Shown: positions 10,906 to 21,625, counted from the stretch's first letter. The stretch is 64,000 nucleotides of DNA from Sporolactobacillus shoreicorticis (GCF_024125445.1 NZ_JAMXWM010000004.1:62001-126000); one strand, 5' to 3'. Notes: generated from the sequence alone by a model not told the origin. Numbers and translations: made by a program.

Positions 10906-11100
10906 ATGTATAAACGATTATTCCGGTCAAGAGAAAACAGAGTGGTTGGTGGTGTACTCGGCGGAATCGGTGAATATTTTAATACAGATCCAGTTTTGAT
11001 CAGGCTGGCTTTTGTTGTCTTAATGGTTCTAACCGCTTTTTTTCCGTGCCTGATCGGTTATTTTATTGCTTATCTTATTATTCCTGAACAGAGAGTGTGA
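10906..11100 (+). CDS. PspC-domain small membrane protein (YvlC-like)
   Basis: A 64-residue protein consisting of a PspC domain: a basic N-terminus (YKRLFRSRENRVVGGVLGGIGEYF) and one or two hydrophobic segments (residues 28-58). PspC proteins act in envelope-stress responses; in B. subtilis yvlC lies next to yvlD upstream of hprK, as here. A GGGAGG ribosome site precedes the ATG. Its stop overlaps the next start by four bases (GTGA). Confidence 0.82.
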   Translation: MYKRLFRSRENRVVGGVLGGIGEYFNTDPVLIRLAFVVLMVLTAFFPCLIGYFIAYLIIPEQRV

Positions 11101-11483
11101 CGCTTTTGTTTAAAAACTGGGCTGCCAAGACCTTACTGAATGTCATTATTAATATGGTGATTTTAATGACACTTGCCGGCTATCTCCACACGATGGTGCA
11201 TATTTCAGGTATCGGCGCGGCCTTTGCGGCCAGCCTGATCCTGTCGTTTCTTAATCTTTTTATTCGGCCGGTACTCTTATTGTTTTCTTTGCCGGCGACC
11301 GTATTGACGCTCGGCTTCTTCATCTTTGTTATCAATGCATTGATGCTGATGCTGACGGCATCCATTATGGGTCCCGCGTTCCGGTTAGACGGCTTTGGAA
11401 GCGCGCTGATCGTTGCGATCATTATGGCCATTTGTCAAATGATCATTCAAAATTTTATCATCAAACCATTGCGACGTGAGTAA
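11097..11483 (+). CDS. phage holin family-like membrane protein YvlD
   Basis: A 128-residue integral membrane protein with four predicted membrane segments, of the YvlD/DUF360 (phage holin family 4) type. The motif NLFIRPVLLLFSLPATVLTLG is typical of this family. Its role is unknown; the family commonly neighbours PspC genes, suggesting a link to envelope stress. The GTG start overlaps the previous stop; a TTG at 11106 is an alternative start. A weak hairpin overlaps the 3' end (about 11471-11492). Confidence 0.78.
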   Translation: MTLLFKNWAAKTLLNVIINMVILMTLAGYLHTMVHISGIGAAFAASLILSFLNLFIRPVLLLFSLPATVLTLGFFIFVINALMLMLTASIMGPAFRLDGFGSALIVAIIMAICQMIIQNFIIKPLRRE

Positions 11484-11566
11484 TTGCGTCGTTTTTCCCG
11501 TTGATTTGCAAGGATTGACCGATCATTTAAAAAGCATGGGATTCATTTTTTTGTGCGGCAAATCTA

Positions 11567-11575
11567 TGGTAAAAT
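11567..11575 (+). promoter_or_regulatory. extended -10 promoter of hprK
   Basis: TGG then TAAAAT, with a weak TTTTTG about 16 bases before the -10 hexamer. It starts a roughly 220-base leader before hprK. Confidence 0.5.
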
Positions 11576-11581
11576 AAAGAA

Positions 11582-11804
11582 AATATGACTGACCATCGGG
11601 TAGTTCCCGATTTATTATTTGAACCTGAGAGAGCGTCGCAGTGACATCTCGACGCACTAATAGAAAGAAACGGAGGCTTATTCTCTCTCTCAGGTATGTA
11701 CGCCTTGCCCGGCGGATTTTATGCTTCCCGAATGCCTGTCAGCCTCAGCATGAGGTGCGTGATGACGGAAGAAAACGGACAGGTTCCGGCGGCAAATGGT
11801 TATC
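11582..11804 (+). ncRNA. structured 5' leader of hprK (unassigned)
   Basis: The leader holds several nested inverted repeats. CCTGAGAGAG (from 11624) pairs with CTCTCTCAGG, enclosing GCGTCG/CGACGC. Downstream, CCTGTC pairs with GACAGG around CCTCA-GCA-TGAGG, and TTGCC pairs with GGCAA just before the start codon. The last pairing covers the only purine-rich sequence (GGCGG) available as a ribosome site. I recognise no known riboswitch class. A 19-codon ORF (11585-11644) also lies within it. Structure is read by eye and not folded. Confidence 0.5.
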
Positions 11805-12725
11805 ATGAGCAGAGTGCGTGTGCGTGAACTTATTGAGCATTTTGATTTCAAGCTGGTGAGCGGCAAAGAAGGCCTGGATCGTGAAATTATTGTCAGCGAC
11901 ATTTCAAGGCCCGGCTTGGAGATTGCCGGCTATTTTACTTATTATCCAAGGAGACGTCTGCAGCTTCTTGGACGTACCGAACTGTCTTTTTTTAATGAAT
12001 TGAGTCAGGATGAACGCTATAAACGGACCTCTCAGCTTTGTACCGCGCAGACCCCATGTATTGTGATCTCGCGTGGAATTGAAGTGCCGGAAGAATTCGT
12101 TATTTCGTCGAATAAACGCCATGTGCCGGTTCTTCAGTCGAAGATGCAGACAACACGGCTGAGCAGTATGATCACGAACTATCTGGAGTCGAGGCTTGCA
12201 CCGATGACGGCGGTGCATGGCGTGCTTGTTGATGTTTACGGTGTCGGGGTCCTGATCACCGGAGACAGCGGAGTGGGAAAGAGTGAAACTGCGCTCGAAC
12301 TTGTAAAACGCGGGCACCGTCTCGTGGCGGATGACTCGGTTGAAATCCGTCAGGAAGGCGAAGCCGAGCTTGTTGGAAGTGCTCCTGAACTGATTCAGCA
12401 TCTTCTGGAAATTCGCGGACTCGGCATCATAAATGTCATGACTCTGTTCGGAGCCGGAGCCGTCCGCAATTATAAGACTGTGTCAATGGTCATTCATCTC
12501 GAACTGTGGGATCAGAGCAAAGTATACGATCGGCTCGGTTTGGATGAAGAAAAGATTAAGCTGATTGATACGGAGGTCCCGAGACTTGTTCTTCCCGTGC
12601 GGCCGGGGCGCAACCTTGCTGTCATTATTGAAGTAGCGGCGATGAATTATCGGTTGAAAAACATGGGATATCATGCTGCGCAGCAGTTTGCCGACCGACT
12701 GAATGACAGCTTGCATGATCGATAA
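11805..12725 (+). CDS. hprK: HPr kinase/phosphorylase
   Basis: HprK phosphorylates HPr and Crh on Ser46 when glycolytic intermediates are high, and reverses this with phosphate; it drives carbon catabolite repression. The 306-residue protein has the N-terminal regulatory domain (to about residue 130), the P-loop GDSGVGKSE, and the family signature [20 protein letters not shown] prefer the ATG at 11805 because MSRVRVREL aligns with known HprK starts; an ATG nine bases upstream is possible. The ribosome site is weak and may be masked by the leader structure. lgt follows. Confidence 0.95.
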   Translation: MSRVRVRELIEHFDFKLVSGKEGLDREIIVSDISRPGLEIAGYFTYYPRRRLQLLGRTELSFFNELSQDERYKRTSQLCTAQTPCIVISRGIEVPEEFVISSNKRHVPVLQSKMQTTRLSSMITNYLESRLAPMTAVHGVLVDVYGVGVLITGDSGVGKSETALELVKRGHRLVADDSVEIRQEGEAELVGSAPELIQHLLEIRGLGIINVMTLFGAGAVRNYKTVSMVIHLELWDQSKVYDRLGLDEEKIKLIDTEVPRLVLPVRPGRNLAVIIEVAAMNYRLKNMGYHAAQQFADRLNDSLHDR

Positions 12726-12757
12726 TCCATTTTAATTAAAATGAGGTGTCTTTTTTT

Positions 12758-13567
12758 ATGAATGAAGCAATTGAACCACTCAATCGAGTGGCGATTGAAC
12801 TAGGGCCGCTCCATATTTACTGGTATGGCATTATTATTGCGGGTGGGGCACTGCTCGGACTGCTTTTAGCAATGCGCGAAGGAAGACGCCTCGATCTTCC
12901 ACCGGATACGTTTACCGATTTGATTCTTTACGCTGCGCCGATCGCTGTGATCTGCGCGCGTATTTACTACGTGGCGTTTGAATGGGGGTACTACTCCAAA
13001 CATCCCGCCGAAATCATCGCGATTTGGAACGGAGGCATCGCTATTTACGGTGCATTGATCGGCGCGGTACTGACCGCTCTCGTCTATTGCCGGCTGCGAC
13101 ATCTGCCTTTTTGGAAGGTTGCCGATGTGTGCGCGCCAAGTGTCATCCTTGGTCAAGCAATCGGACGCTGGGGCAATTTCATGAATCAGGAAGCGCACGG
13201 AGGTCCGACAACACGGGCGGCGTTGGAGCACCTGCATTTGCCCGAGTTTATTATCAATCAGATGTATATTGGCGGTACTTATTACATTCCGACTTTCCTG
13301 TACGAATCGGTTTGGAACATCATCGGATTTGTGCTCCTACTGGTGATCCGCCGCGTCGTTCGGTTAAAACGCGGCGAACTTTTTATGATCTATGTTACTT
13401 GGTATGCGCTGGGGCGCTGTTATATTGAGGGGTTGCGTACCGATAGCCTGATGCTTGGTCCGCTTCGCATCTCGCAATGGCTGTCCGTTCTTTTGGTTCT
13501 CGTTGGCGCAGGACTGATCACTTATTGGCGAGCGGCACAAAAAAACAGACCGCGATATGGTGAATAA
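12758..13567 (+). CDS. lgt: prolipoprotein diacylglyceryl transferase
   Basis: Lgt attaches diacylglycerol from phosphatidylglycerol to the lipobox cysteine of prelipoproteins at the membrane. The 269-residue protein has seven or so membrane segments and the Lgt signature [14 protein letters not shown]. The ATG at 12758 has GAGGTG nine bases upstream; the GTG at 12746 lies inside that site. The length equals that of B. subtilis Lgt. It follows hprK by 32 bases, as in Bacillus, and is closed by a strong terminator. Confidence 0.95.
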   Translation: MNEAIEPLNRVAIELGPLHIYWYGIIIAGGALLGLLLAMREGRRLDLPPDTFTDLILYAAPIAVICARIYYVAFEWGYYSKHPAEIIAIWNGGIAIYGALIGAVLTALVYCRLRHLPFWKVADVCAPSVILGQAIGRWGNFMNQEAHGGPTTRAALEHLHLPEFIINQMYIGGTYYIPTFLYESVWNIIGFVLLLVIRRVVRLKRGELFMIYVTWYALGRCYIEGLRTDSLMLGPLRISQWLSVLLVLVGAGLITYWRAAQKNRPRYGE

Positions 13568-13582
13568 AGATCAATTCGAATG

Positions 13583-13625
13583 AATCATCGCAATCCATGA
13601 ATCTATTGCGATGATTTTTTCTTTT
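13583..13625 (+). terminator. intrinsic terminator after lgt
   Basis: AATCATCGCAA and TTGCGATGATT form a perfect 11-bp stem followed by TTTTTTCTTTTTT. Confidence 0.9.
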
Positions 13626-13945
13626 TTGTACAATGAGAAAGTATGAAAAAAAGTGATGAGCAGCATCGAGTATAAAAAATGAAAATCATCACATCGTGTA
13701 GAAATACTGTCGGTATCTCGTCAATGCTTTTACAATTGGTACCGTTAAACAATAGGGGAGTTTCTTGGCACATTTGCGGCCTGTTTGATGATTTTGGAGG
13801 CGAAAGCAAGGTCCACATTCCGCTTCATCACGAATGAGCTGATAAAGGTAATGAACATCTTTTACACAGAACTTACGATTAAAAAAGAAGAAAGATTCGA
13901 TGTGAGGCTTAAGCCGGGTTTTCTACTATTGGGGAGATGAGTCAT
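13626..13945. other. intergenic region between lgt and ppaX
   Basis: About 310 bases with no gene that I can support, no hairpin and no clear promoter. It is AT-rich and ends with the ppaX ribosome site GGGGAG at 13931. Confidence 0.4.
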
Positions 13946-14596
13946 TTGATAAAGACCGTTTTATTTGATTTGGACGGAACGCTGATTGATACGAATAATC
14001 TGATTCTGACTTCTTTTCAATATACGCTTGATCACTATTTTCCAGGAAAATTCACACGTGACGATCTGATTCCGTTTATTGGTGAATCCTTGGAGTCGAG
14101 CTTTAGCCAGGTAAGTCCGAAGCTGATGAATGAAATGATTTCCATGTATCGCGAACATAACAGCCGGTATCATGACCGGCTTGTCACGGAGTTTCCTTAC
14201 GTGCGTGAAACCTTGGCTGCGTTAAAAGCAGATGGCTGCAGCCTGGGCGTTGTTTCAACGAAGAAGCGAGATATGGTGGAGCGCGGGCTTCGTTTGACAC
14301 GAATGGCCGATTTCTTTGAAACGGTGGTTACAAGCGATGATGTGATGCGGCTCAAGCCTGATCCCGAACCTGTGGAACGCGCAATGAACGATTTATCTGC
14401 GCAGAAGGAGTCAACCGTTATGGTCGGTGACAGTCCTTCCGACATCCTTGCAGGAGAAAATGCGCATGTGCGCACCGCAGCAGTCGGCTGGTCACTCAAG
14501 GGGCGGACGATGCTGGAGCGATTGAATCCAGATTATTTGCTGGATAATATGAAGGATCTGCTCAACATTGTGCGCCATGCGAAAGTGACGATCTAA
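13946..14596 (+). CDS. ppaX: pyrophosphatase PpaX (HAD family)
   Basis: PpaX hydrolyses the pyrophosphate made when HprK dephosphorylates Ser-P-HPr, and it lies in the hprK neighbourhood as in Bacillus. The protein has HAD motif I (FDLDGTLIDT), motif II (GVVSTKKRD), the motif III lysine (MRLKPDP) and motif IV (MVGDSPSDI). The site GGGGAG ends directly before an ATG at 13937, which is too close to act; the TTG at 13946 has nine-base spacing and gives 216 residues, the usual PpaX length. The ATG at 13937 (219 residues) remains possible. Confidence 0.9.
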   Translation: MIKTVLFDLDGTLIDTNNLILTSFQYTLDHYFPGKFTRDDLIPFIGESLESSFSQVSPKLMNEMISMYREHNSRYHDRLVTEFPYVRETLAALKADGCSLGVVSTKKRDMVERGLRLTRMADFFETVVTSDDVMRLKPDPEPVERAMNDLSAQKESTVMVGDSPSDILAGENAHVRTAAVGWSLKGRTMLERLNPDYLLDNMKDLLNIVRHAKVTI

Positions 14597-14639
14597 CTAA
14601 AGCTTTTCTTAGGTACTAAAAAGTATATGATTTTGCTCC

Positions 14640-14820
14640 GTATTCTGGTGTCTTGGCAGAGAATCAAAGCGGAGATACGAGACGCGCGAGATTAGGTGCC
14701 AGCGAGGCCCGCAGATTCTTGCATGTCTCTGAGGGGCTCGCGGAAAGCGAGCGACCGGAGCGAATTCAAAACCAGGCGTGGATTCAGGACCGGGCGTTTT
14801 TTGCCCGGTTTTTCTTATAT
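14640..14820 (+). repeat. GC-rich structured intergenic element ending in a terminator
   Basis: A GC-rich block unlike its flanks. It contains a hairpin GCTCGC-GGAAA-GCGAGC near 14740 and ends in ACCGGGC-GTTTTTT-GCCCGGT plus a T-run, a strong terminator (about 14788-14817). The last 25 bases closely match those near 34311-34336, which suggests a dispersed element. It lies downstream of ppaX and serves as its terminator. Confidence 0.5.
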
Positions 14821-14874
14821 CTATCAAACAAACCGCATTTGGTGAAGGCTTTTCAAAAAAGGCAGGAGCAGTTA

Positions 14875-14883
14875 TGCTATAAT
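14875..14883 (+). promoter_or_regulatory. extended -10 promoter for the TPR protein gene
   Basis: TGC followed by TATAAT, 43 bases before the start codon at 14926. No clear -35. Confidence 0.55.
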
Positions 14884-14925
14884 TATTTGGGACTGGAAAA
14901 AGAGGCACGGGGGCAAAAGGATTTT

Positions 14926-16425
14926 ATGGAGGAGAGAAATTGCAGAAAAAAAGCACACGTCATTGATTTTCATTGTGACGGTGACTTTTTTTATCAGAAA
15001 GGGATCGCTTGTTTTGAAAAAGGCGATCTTGAACGCGCCAGCAAATATATGGAACGCGCAATCAAATTCAAACCGAATGATGTCGACTACCTTTGCCAGC
15101 AAGCTGAGATTCTTGCTGAGCTGGAGAACTATGAGTCATCGATTCGTCTATTAAAAAAAGTGGTTTATGAACTTGATGCGAAAATGACCGATTGTTATTT
15201 TTTTATTGCAAATAATTATGCCTATCTTGGGGAATTTCAAGAGGCATTAGATGAAGTTCAAATCTATCTAACTCTGGACCCGAACGGAACGTTTAAGCAT
15301 GAAGCACAAGAATTGTTTCAAATGCTGAACTCAGAGATGAAAGAACTCGACGAAGATGAATCCGTCTATGTCACCGTGCATGAACGTGGCCGTCTGGCAC
15401 TGGAGCACGGCCGTTTTGACGAGGCGATTCATTATTTTAAACAAGTGATTCAGGACGAGCCGGATTTTCTTGCCGCGCAGAATAATCTCTCAATCGCCTA
15501 TTTTTCTATGGAAGATCAGGAACAGGCATTAGCCACTGCACATCGTGTTCTGGAAAAAGATCCGGGCAATATTCATGCATTGTGCAACTTAGCAACCTTT
15601 TACGATCAATTGCATAATAAATCCGGACTTGAGAAAGTAGTCGCACGTCTTGATTTGATTTATCCGCTTTATCCGGAGCACTGCGGGAAACTCGGTTCAA
15701 CTTATCTTTTTATTGGCAATTACAAGAGAGCATACTATTGGTTGCGTATTGCTGAAAAACGAGGTGCACGACGTGATCAGGTATTTTACTTCTGGATGGC
15801 ACTTTCTGCCTATCACTGCGGCGATGAAGAGACAGCAAAGCAGAACTGGAAACGTGTCGACTTTTTCAGTGACAAACCCTTTCACCCGTTTAAATACAGT
15901 AAGATTCAGGATATGATGTTTGAACCTGGCGCGGAAGATAATTTTATGGTTCGGGATCTCATTCATAAAGAAGTATGGGAAGAAGTAAAACCGTTTCAAA
16001 TTTTTTCACTTTTCTATGCTGCGCGATGTCATGACCGATCTTTGGTTCTGGCTGTGGCCAAAAAGGGCACAGATCCGGAAATTACAGATTTTGCGCACCG
16101 ACTGACTGAAGAAATGGACAGCGGTGAATGCGACTTAAGCATGCAAGTCATGCGTGAGGTTGAACATTTAGCAGGGGGCGGTAAAGAGACAATGAAGCAT
16201 CCGGAGCTTTACAGCTTCTGGGCAGTTGTCGATGCGTTCGCACATGTCCGCGAGAAGGACATTAAGGGGTGGGCTGCCGCTCTGATTTATTTATGGAAAA
16301 AGGAGTTCGGCAAACCAGCGGCTCAAAAGGAGATTGCGATGGAAGCAGGAACGACACTATATCAATTGCGAAAACACATTCAGGAATTATCAATTGCACT
16401 TGAGAAACAGTGGAATGACGATTGA
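14926..16425 (+). CDS. tetratricopeptide repeat protein (YvcD-like)
   Basis: A 499-residue protein with several tetratricopeptide repeats, for example FYQKGIACFEKGDLERASKY (about residues 21-40), then around 55-90, 165-200 and 200-235. It corresponds to B. subtilis YvcD, which also lies just upstream of trxB; the function is unknown and TPRs usually mediate protein contacts. The open frame extends 91 codons upstream, but that part runs through a terminator and the promoter, so I start at the ATG with AAGGA in front. Confidence 0.8.
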   Translation: MEERNCRKKAHVIDFHCDGDFFYQKGIACFEKGDLERASKYMERAIKFKPNDVDYLCQQAEILAELENYESSIRLLKKVVYELDAKMTDCYFFIANNYAYLGEFQEALDEVQIYLTLDPNGTFKHEAQELFQMLNSEMKELDEDESVYVTVHERGRLALEHGRFDEAIHYFKQVIQDEPDFLAAQNNLSIAYFSMEDQEQALATAHRVLEKDPGNIHALCNLATFYDQLHNKSGLEKVVARLDLIYPLYPEHCGKLGSTYLFIGNYKRAYYWLRIAEKRGARRDQVFYFWMALSAYHCGDEETAKQNWKRVDFFSDKPFHPFKYSKIQDMMFEPGAEDNFMVRDLIHKEVWEEVKPFQIFSLFYAARCHDRSLVLAVAKKGTDPEITDFAHRLTEEMDSGECDLSMQVMREVEHLAGGGKETMKHPELYSFWAVVDAFAHVREKDIKGWAAALIYLWKKEFGKPAAQKEIAMEAGTTLYQLRKHIQELSIALEKQWNDD

Positions 16426-16545
16426 TACGAAATGAGTTGTTTTGTGATGAGCAATTTTCTGGACTTTGGTCTCTTCATTCTTTAGCATAGAATTATCAGA
16501 TGAGTAGATAATAATTATTATAAAAAAGATGAGTAAATTTGCTAG

Positions 16546-17514
<969 letters not shown>

Positions 17515-17659
17515 GGTTTATGCGTCTTTAGTCATGAATCTTTAGGCGAGACATTGAAAATATTTTCATAGGTGCTTAATCATCATGTAATCATTATGAA
17601 ATGAAAAAACGATATGATTAAAGTATGAAATTGACCCCCCTTTTTTATATAAACGGTTT

Positions 17660-17693
17660 AGCAGCATCGCAAATAGCGGTGCCGCTTTTTTTT
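17660..17693 (+). terminator. intrinsic terminator after trxB
   Basis: AGCAGCATCGC pairs with GCGGTGCCGCT with one mismatch and one wobble, followed by eight T. The rest of the roughly 380-base gap (17515-17894) shows only a possible -10 (TATACT at 17816-17821) for rapZ and no gene. Confidence 0.8.
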
Positions 17694-17894
17694 ACAAACG
17701 TTTCTCTGCGCCCAGTCGATACTAGGTTAAAGAATAGATACGGATACACAGATCTTTTTTCATAAATGCACGCCTGCTGATCATTGTTTCACTTTCTGAA
17801 TGATTCTTTTTCGAGTATACTAAAGATGTATAGCTGCCTTGGCGCGAGTGATGCGTCACAGGTGAAAAATTGATCGGTGGGGACGGATGCAGAA

Positions 17895-18761
17895 ATGAAA
17901 GATATTCAAGTAGTGATCATAACTGGGATGTCGGGCGCGGGAAAGACAATTGCGACCCGTATATTTGAGGACTTGGGTTACTTCTGCATCGACAATTTGC
18001 CGCCGACTTTGCTCCCAAAATTCATTGACTTGATTGAGGATTCAGAATCAGAGAAGCTGAACAAACTAGCATTAGTCATGGATCTTCGCGGCAGAACCTT
18101 TTTTGACTCGCTTTTCACATCACTCGACTCATTCAGCAAATCCGAGAAAATAAGGCCGAAAATTCTTTTTTTGGATGCAAAGGATGATGCATTGGTTCAT
18201 CGCTATAAGGAGACACGTCGCTCACATCCGCTGTCCCCGAAAAGCCGGCCGATTGAAGGGATACGCGCCGAACGAAAAAAACTCGAAGAAGTTAAAGGAC
18301 TCGCCCAATATTATATAGACACAACAGATATGAAACCAAGAGAACTGCGTGATCGCATCGTTCAGGAGTTTGCCAGCGAAACGGAGACGTTCCGCGTCAA
18401 TTTGCTGTCCTTCGGATTTAAATATGGGCTGCCTATTGATGCCGATCTCGTTTTTGATGTTCGGTTTCTGCCTAATCCTTATTACGTGAAGCATATGCGC
18501 GCGCGGACAGGACTTGATACCGATATTTCCGAATATGTGCTGAAATGGTCGGAAACGAAACAATTTCTGAAGAAACTGATGGACCTGCTTCAATTCATGA
18601 TTCCGCAGTACAAGCGTGAAGGAAAAGGGCAGCTGGTTATTGCGATTGGCTGTACAGGCGGCAAACATCGATCAGTCGCATTGACAGAGTGGATTGCCAA
18701 AAAACTTTCCGGAGATTTCCCGACAAATGTGTCGCACCGGGATATTGAGAGAGGAAAATAA
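17895..18761 (+). CDS. rapZ: RapZ/YvcJ nucleotide-binding protein
   Basis: A 288-residue P-loop protein of the YvcJ/RapZ family. In B. subtilis YvcJ binds and hydrolyses nucleotides and affects competence; in E. coli RapZ controls GlmS through a small RNA. The Walker A is GMSGAGKT (about residues 10-17), and the C-terminal domain carries [14 protein letters not shown]. The ATG at 17895 has GGA seven bases upstream; a GTG at 17877 would overlap the ribosome site. It begins the rapZ-yvcK-whiA-crh cluster. Confidence 0.93.
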   Translation: MKDIQVVIITGMSGAGKTIATRIFEDLGYFCIDNLPPTLLPKFIDLIEDSESEKLNKLALVMDLRGRTFFDSLFTSLDSFSKSEKIRPKILFLDAKDDALVHRYKETRRSHPLSPKSRPIEGIRAERKKLEEVKGLAQYYIDTTDMKPRELRDRIVQEFASETETFRVNLLSFGFKYGLPIDADLVFDVRFLPNPYYVKHMRARTGLDTDISEYVLKWSETKQFLKKLMDLLQFMIPQYKREGKGQLVIAIGCTGGKHRSVALTEWIAKKLSGDFPTNVSHRDIERGK

Positions 18762-18765
18762 TCGA

Positions 18766-19728
18766 ATGACAGATCGAAAAAAAATAGTTGCGATCGGCGG
18801 AGGTACAGGACTTCCGGCGGTACTTCGCGGTTTGAAAAAGTACCCGGTGGACATCACTGCGATTGTGACTGTTGCGGATGACGGCGGCAGCAGCGGCAAG
18901 CTGAGGAATGAATTGCAGATTCCTCCGCCCGGCGATATCCGCAATGTTCTCGTTTCGTTATCAGATGTTGAACCGATGTTCGAGCAGCTGCTCCAGCACC
19001 GGTTTAAAACAGACAGCGGACTAAACGGCCATTCCTTAGGGAATTTGTTAATTGCTGCGCTGACATCGATTACCGGTGATTTTGTTAAAGGTGTGTCTGA
19101 ATTAAGCCGAATCCTTAATGTTCACGGTCAGGTGCTGCCTGCGGCGGATCAAATGATTGCGCTTGGTGCGGTGATGAGCGACGGCAGTATTGTAGAAGGA
19201 GAATCGCATATTCCTGAAGTGAATAAACGGATTGAACGTGTTTTCCTAAAACCGGCAGATATTCAGCCGCTTCCGGAAAGCGTTCGTGCCATTCGCGAAG
19301 CAGATTTGATCACGTTCGGACCCGGCAGTCTTTATACGAGCGTCATTCCGAATCTGCTCGTCCCGGGGCTTGCTGATGAAATTGCCCGTTCGAAAGCAAG
19401 AAAAGTATACGTGTGCAATGTCATGACACAAAAAGGAGAAACCGATCATTTTACGGCATCTGAACATATCAAGGCCATTCATTGCCATATCGCTCATCCT
19501 TTTATCGATACAATTATCGTCAACAGCCGGCCGATTAAAGTTGATTTGCTGAAACGTTATGCTGTTGAAGAATCAGAGCCGGTGCAGATTGATTGGGAGC
19601 AACTGAATGATCTGGGCATTGATGTCATTCATGCGCCGCTGATAAAGACTGCCGGAGGCGTTGTACGCCATGATGAGGCAGTTGTCGGCCGTATGCTCAT
19701 GTCTTTATTTACGGAGAAAAAAGTGTAG
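18766..19728 (+). CDS. yvcK: gluconeogenesis factor YvcK (GlmR)
   Basis: A 320-residue member of the YvcK/CofD-like family. In Bacillus, YvcK/GlmR binds UDP-GlcNAc, stimulates GlmS and is required on gluconeogenic carbon sources. Visible motifs are [14 protein letters not shown] (residues about 9-22), [12 protein letters not shown] and the FGPGSLYTS loop. The start at 18766 is four bases after the rapZ stop and has GAGAGGA in front; the open frame also extends back inside rapZ, which I reject. Confidence 0.94.
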   Translation: MTDRKKIVAIGGGTGLPAVLRGLKKYPVDITAIVTVADDGGSSGKLRNELQIPPPGDIRNVLVSLSDVEPMFEQLLQHRFKTDSGLNGHSLGNLLIAALTSITGDFVKGVSELSRILNVHGQVLPAADQMIALGAVMSDGSIVEGESHIPEVNKRIERVFLKPADIQPLPESVRAIREADLITFGPGSLYTSVIPNLLVPGLADEIARSKARKVYVCNVMTQKGETDHFTASEHIKAIHCHIAHPFIDTIIVNSRPIKVDLLKRYAVEESEPVQIDWEQLNDLGIDVIHAPLIKTAGGVVRHDEAVVGRMLMSLFTEKKV

Positions 19729-19745
19729 GGCTTGGAGGGATGGGC

Positions 19746-20678
19746 ATGTCATTTGCCGCCGAAACCAAAAAAGAATTAACGATGTTAGAGGTGGATGATT
19801 GCTGCGCGCGTTCGGAACTTGCTGCGCTGACTCGAATGAATGGATTCATCTCGATTCGTAACAAGAGAATTGAATTGGATATTGCGACAGAGAACGCAGC
19901 CATTTCTCGGCGGATTTTTCGGCTGATCAAGCAGGCGTATCATTATCAAATTGAAATTTTGGTACGCAGAAAGATGCGTCTGAAGAAAAATAACGTTTAT
20001 ATTGTCCGTTTGAAGGAAACGGCACGTCCGTTTCTGGAGGACTTGAAAATTATCGACGACGAAGGGCGGTTTACCCGTGAAATCGCACCGGAATTGATTG
20101 AGAGCAACTGCTGCAAGCGTTCCTATCTGCGCGGATCATTCTTGGCAGGCGGGTCACTGAATCATCCGGAGTCCTCATACCACTTAGAAATTTTTTCAAA
20201 TTATGAAGAACATACGTATTCTTTGGCTAAACTGATGAATACGTTCAATCTTAATGTCAAGATTCTGCCAAGAAAGAACGGATACATTGTTTATATGAAA
20301 GAGGGTGAAAAGATCACCGATTTTCTGAGCATTATCGGCGCAAACAAGGCTCTGTTCTATTTTGAAGATATCCGTATTGTCAAAGATATGCGGAATTCGG
20401 TGAACCGTCTTGTCAATTGTGAGACGGCGAATCTGAATAAAACGGTCTCCGCTGCGATGAAGCAGATGGAAAATATTCGCCTGATTGAAAAAAGTATCGG
20501 GTTGGAAGAATTGCCGGAGAAATTAAGGGAAATTGCTGAGATTCGTTTGAAAAATCCGGACATCACGCTGAAAGAGCTCGGAGAAATGGTAAATGGTGAG
20601 CCAATCAGCAAATCTGGAATTAATCATCGCTTTCGAAAAATCGACGCGATCGCCAATCGGATTCGCCAGGGTCAATAA
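19746..20678 (+). CDS. whiA: sporulation/cell-cycle regulator WhiA
   Basis: WhiA is a DNA-binding protein related to LAGLIDADG endonucleases, linked to division and chromosome segregation in Bacillus and to sporulation in Streptomyces. The 310-residue protein starts [12 protein letters not shown], has the LAGLIDADG-like part ([19 protein letters not shown]) and ends in a helix-turn-helix ([21 protein letters not shown]). The ATG at 19746 follows GGAGGG with six-base spacing, better than the ATG at 19740. It is downstream of yvcK by 17 bases. Confidence 0.95.
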   Translation: MSFAAETKKELTMLEVDDCCARSELAALTRMNGFISIRNKRIELDIATENAAISRRIFRLIKQAYHYQIEILVRRKMRLKKNNVYIVRLKETARPFLEDLKIIDDEGRFTREIAPELIESNCCKRSYLRGSFLAGGSLNHPESSYHLEIFSNYEEHTYSLAKLMNTFNLNVKILPRKNGYIVYMKEGEKITDFLSIIGANKALFYFEDIRIVKDMRNSVNRLVNCETANLNKTVSAAMKQMENIRLIEKSIGLEELPEKLREIAEIRLKNPDITLKELGEMVNGEPISKSGINHRFRKIDAIANRIRQGQ

Positions 20679-20721
20679 ATGGTTGTGCGCCTTCAATTTC
20701 ATGAAAGGAGGCAATGGCAAA

Positions 20722-20976
20722 ATGCTGACTAAGAAAGTGACCATTGGGCTGGAAAACGGCCTTCAGGCACGACCGGCTGCTTTATTTGTTCAGAATGCCA
20801 ATCTTTATCAGGCAACATTAACACTTGAAAAAGATGGGCACATGGCAAATGTAAAGAGCATCATGGGTGTTATGAGTATGGCACCGGCTCGCGGTGAGCA
20901 GCTTATTCTGACTGCCGAGGGCAAGGATGAACGCATGGCGCTTGAAGCACTTGCTTCATTTATTGAAAATAAATGA
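20722..20976 (+). CDS. crh: Crh, catabolite-repression HPr-like protein
   Basis: Crh is an HPr paralogue that, when phosphorylated on Ser46 by HprK, acts as CcpA corepressor; it cannot carry PTS phosphate because residue 15 is not histidine. The 84-residue protein has Gln at position 15 (GLQARPAAL) and Ser at position 46 (VKSIMGVMSM), which fits Crh rather than HPr. AAAGGAGG precedes the ATG at 20722. Location after whiA is the same as in B. subtilis. Confidence 0.93.
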   Translation: MLTKKVTIGLENGLQARPAALFVQNANLYQATLTLEKDGHMANVKSIMGVMSMAPARGEQLILTAEGKDERMALEALASFIENK

Positions 20977-20993
20977 CAGCGCTTACTGATGAA

Positions 20994-21037
20994 CCAAAAA
21001 GGAAGGTCGGAGCGGATGCTCCGACCTTCCTTTTTGG
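20994..21037. terminator. bidirectional terminator between crh and clpP
   Basis: A perfect 20-bp inverted repeat (arms 20994-21013 and 21018-21037, loop GGAT) with A and T runs at its edges. It serves both convergent transcripts. Confidence 0.95.
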
Positions 21038-21040
21038 TTA

Positions 21041-21625
21041 TTATTTTGCTGCAACCATAATATCGTCAATCAAACCGTACTTCTTTGCTTCTTCTGCGGA
21101 CATGAAGTTATCGCGATCTGTGTCACGAGCGATCACTTCATATGGCTGTCCGGTTCTTTCAGCATAGATATGGTTCAATTTCTCTCGGATAGCGATAATA
21201 CGTTTTGCGTGAATTTCCATATCCGAAGCCTGACCTTGCATGCCGCCCAGCGGCTGGTGAATCATGATTTCACTATTTGGAAGCGCATAACGCTTGCCAA
21301 TTTCACCGGCAGTCAGGAGGAAGCTTCCCATCGAAGCGGCCATGCCGATACAGATCGTCGAAACCTTAGGTTTGATGAATTGCATCGTATCGAAAATGGC
21401 CATTCCTGCGGTAATCGAACCGCCCGGACTATTAATATAAAGCGAGATATCTTTTTCCGAATCTTCGGCTGCCAAGAAAAGCAGCTGCGCAACGACAGCA
21501 TTAGCTACGTTGTCGTCAATTGCTGTGCCAAGCATGATGATGCGGTCTTTCAATAAGCGTGAGTAGATGTCATACGCGCGTTCGCCGCGATTTGTCTGCT
21601 CAATGACTGTTGGTATTAAAGGCAT
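21041..21625 (-). CDS. clpP: ATP-dependent Clp protease proteolytic subunit
   Basis: ClpP forms the tetradecameric proteolytic chamber used with ClpX, ClpC or ClpE. The 194-residue protein has the catalytic triad at Ser98 ([11 protein letters not shown]), His123 ([10 protein letters not shown]) and Asp172 ([10 protein letters not shown]). The start codon is preceded by a GGGGG-containing ribosome site. It is transcribed on the minus strand towards crh and has a CtsR-like operator in its promoter, as in other Bacillales. Confidence 0.97.
   Translation of the reverse strand: MPLIPTVIEQTNRGERAYDIYSRLLKDRIIMLGTAIDDNVANAVVAQLLFLAAEDSEKDISLYINSPGGSITAGMAIFDTMQFIKPKVSTICIGMAASMGSFLLTAGEIGKRYALPNSEIMIHQPLGGMQGQASDMEIHAKRIIAIREKLNHIYAERTGQPYEVIARDTDRDNFMSAEEAKKYGLIDDIMVAAK

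Noticed and set aside
11620-11700. TPP or lysine riboswitch in the hprK leader
   Set aside because: Short motifs such as CTGAGA and GAGGTGCG occur, but the rest of either consensus is missing.
14653-14925. 91-codon N-terminal extension of the TPR protein
   Set aside because: It runs through a terminator and the gene's own promoter, has no ribosome site, and the ATG at 14926 matches the family start.
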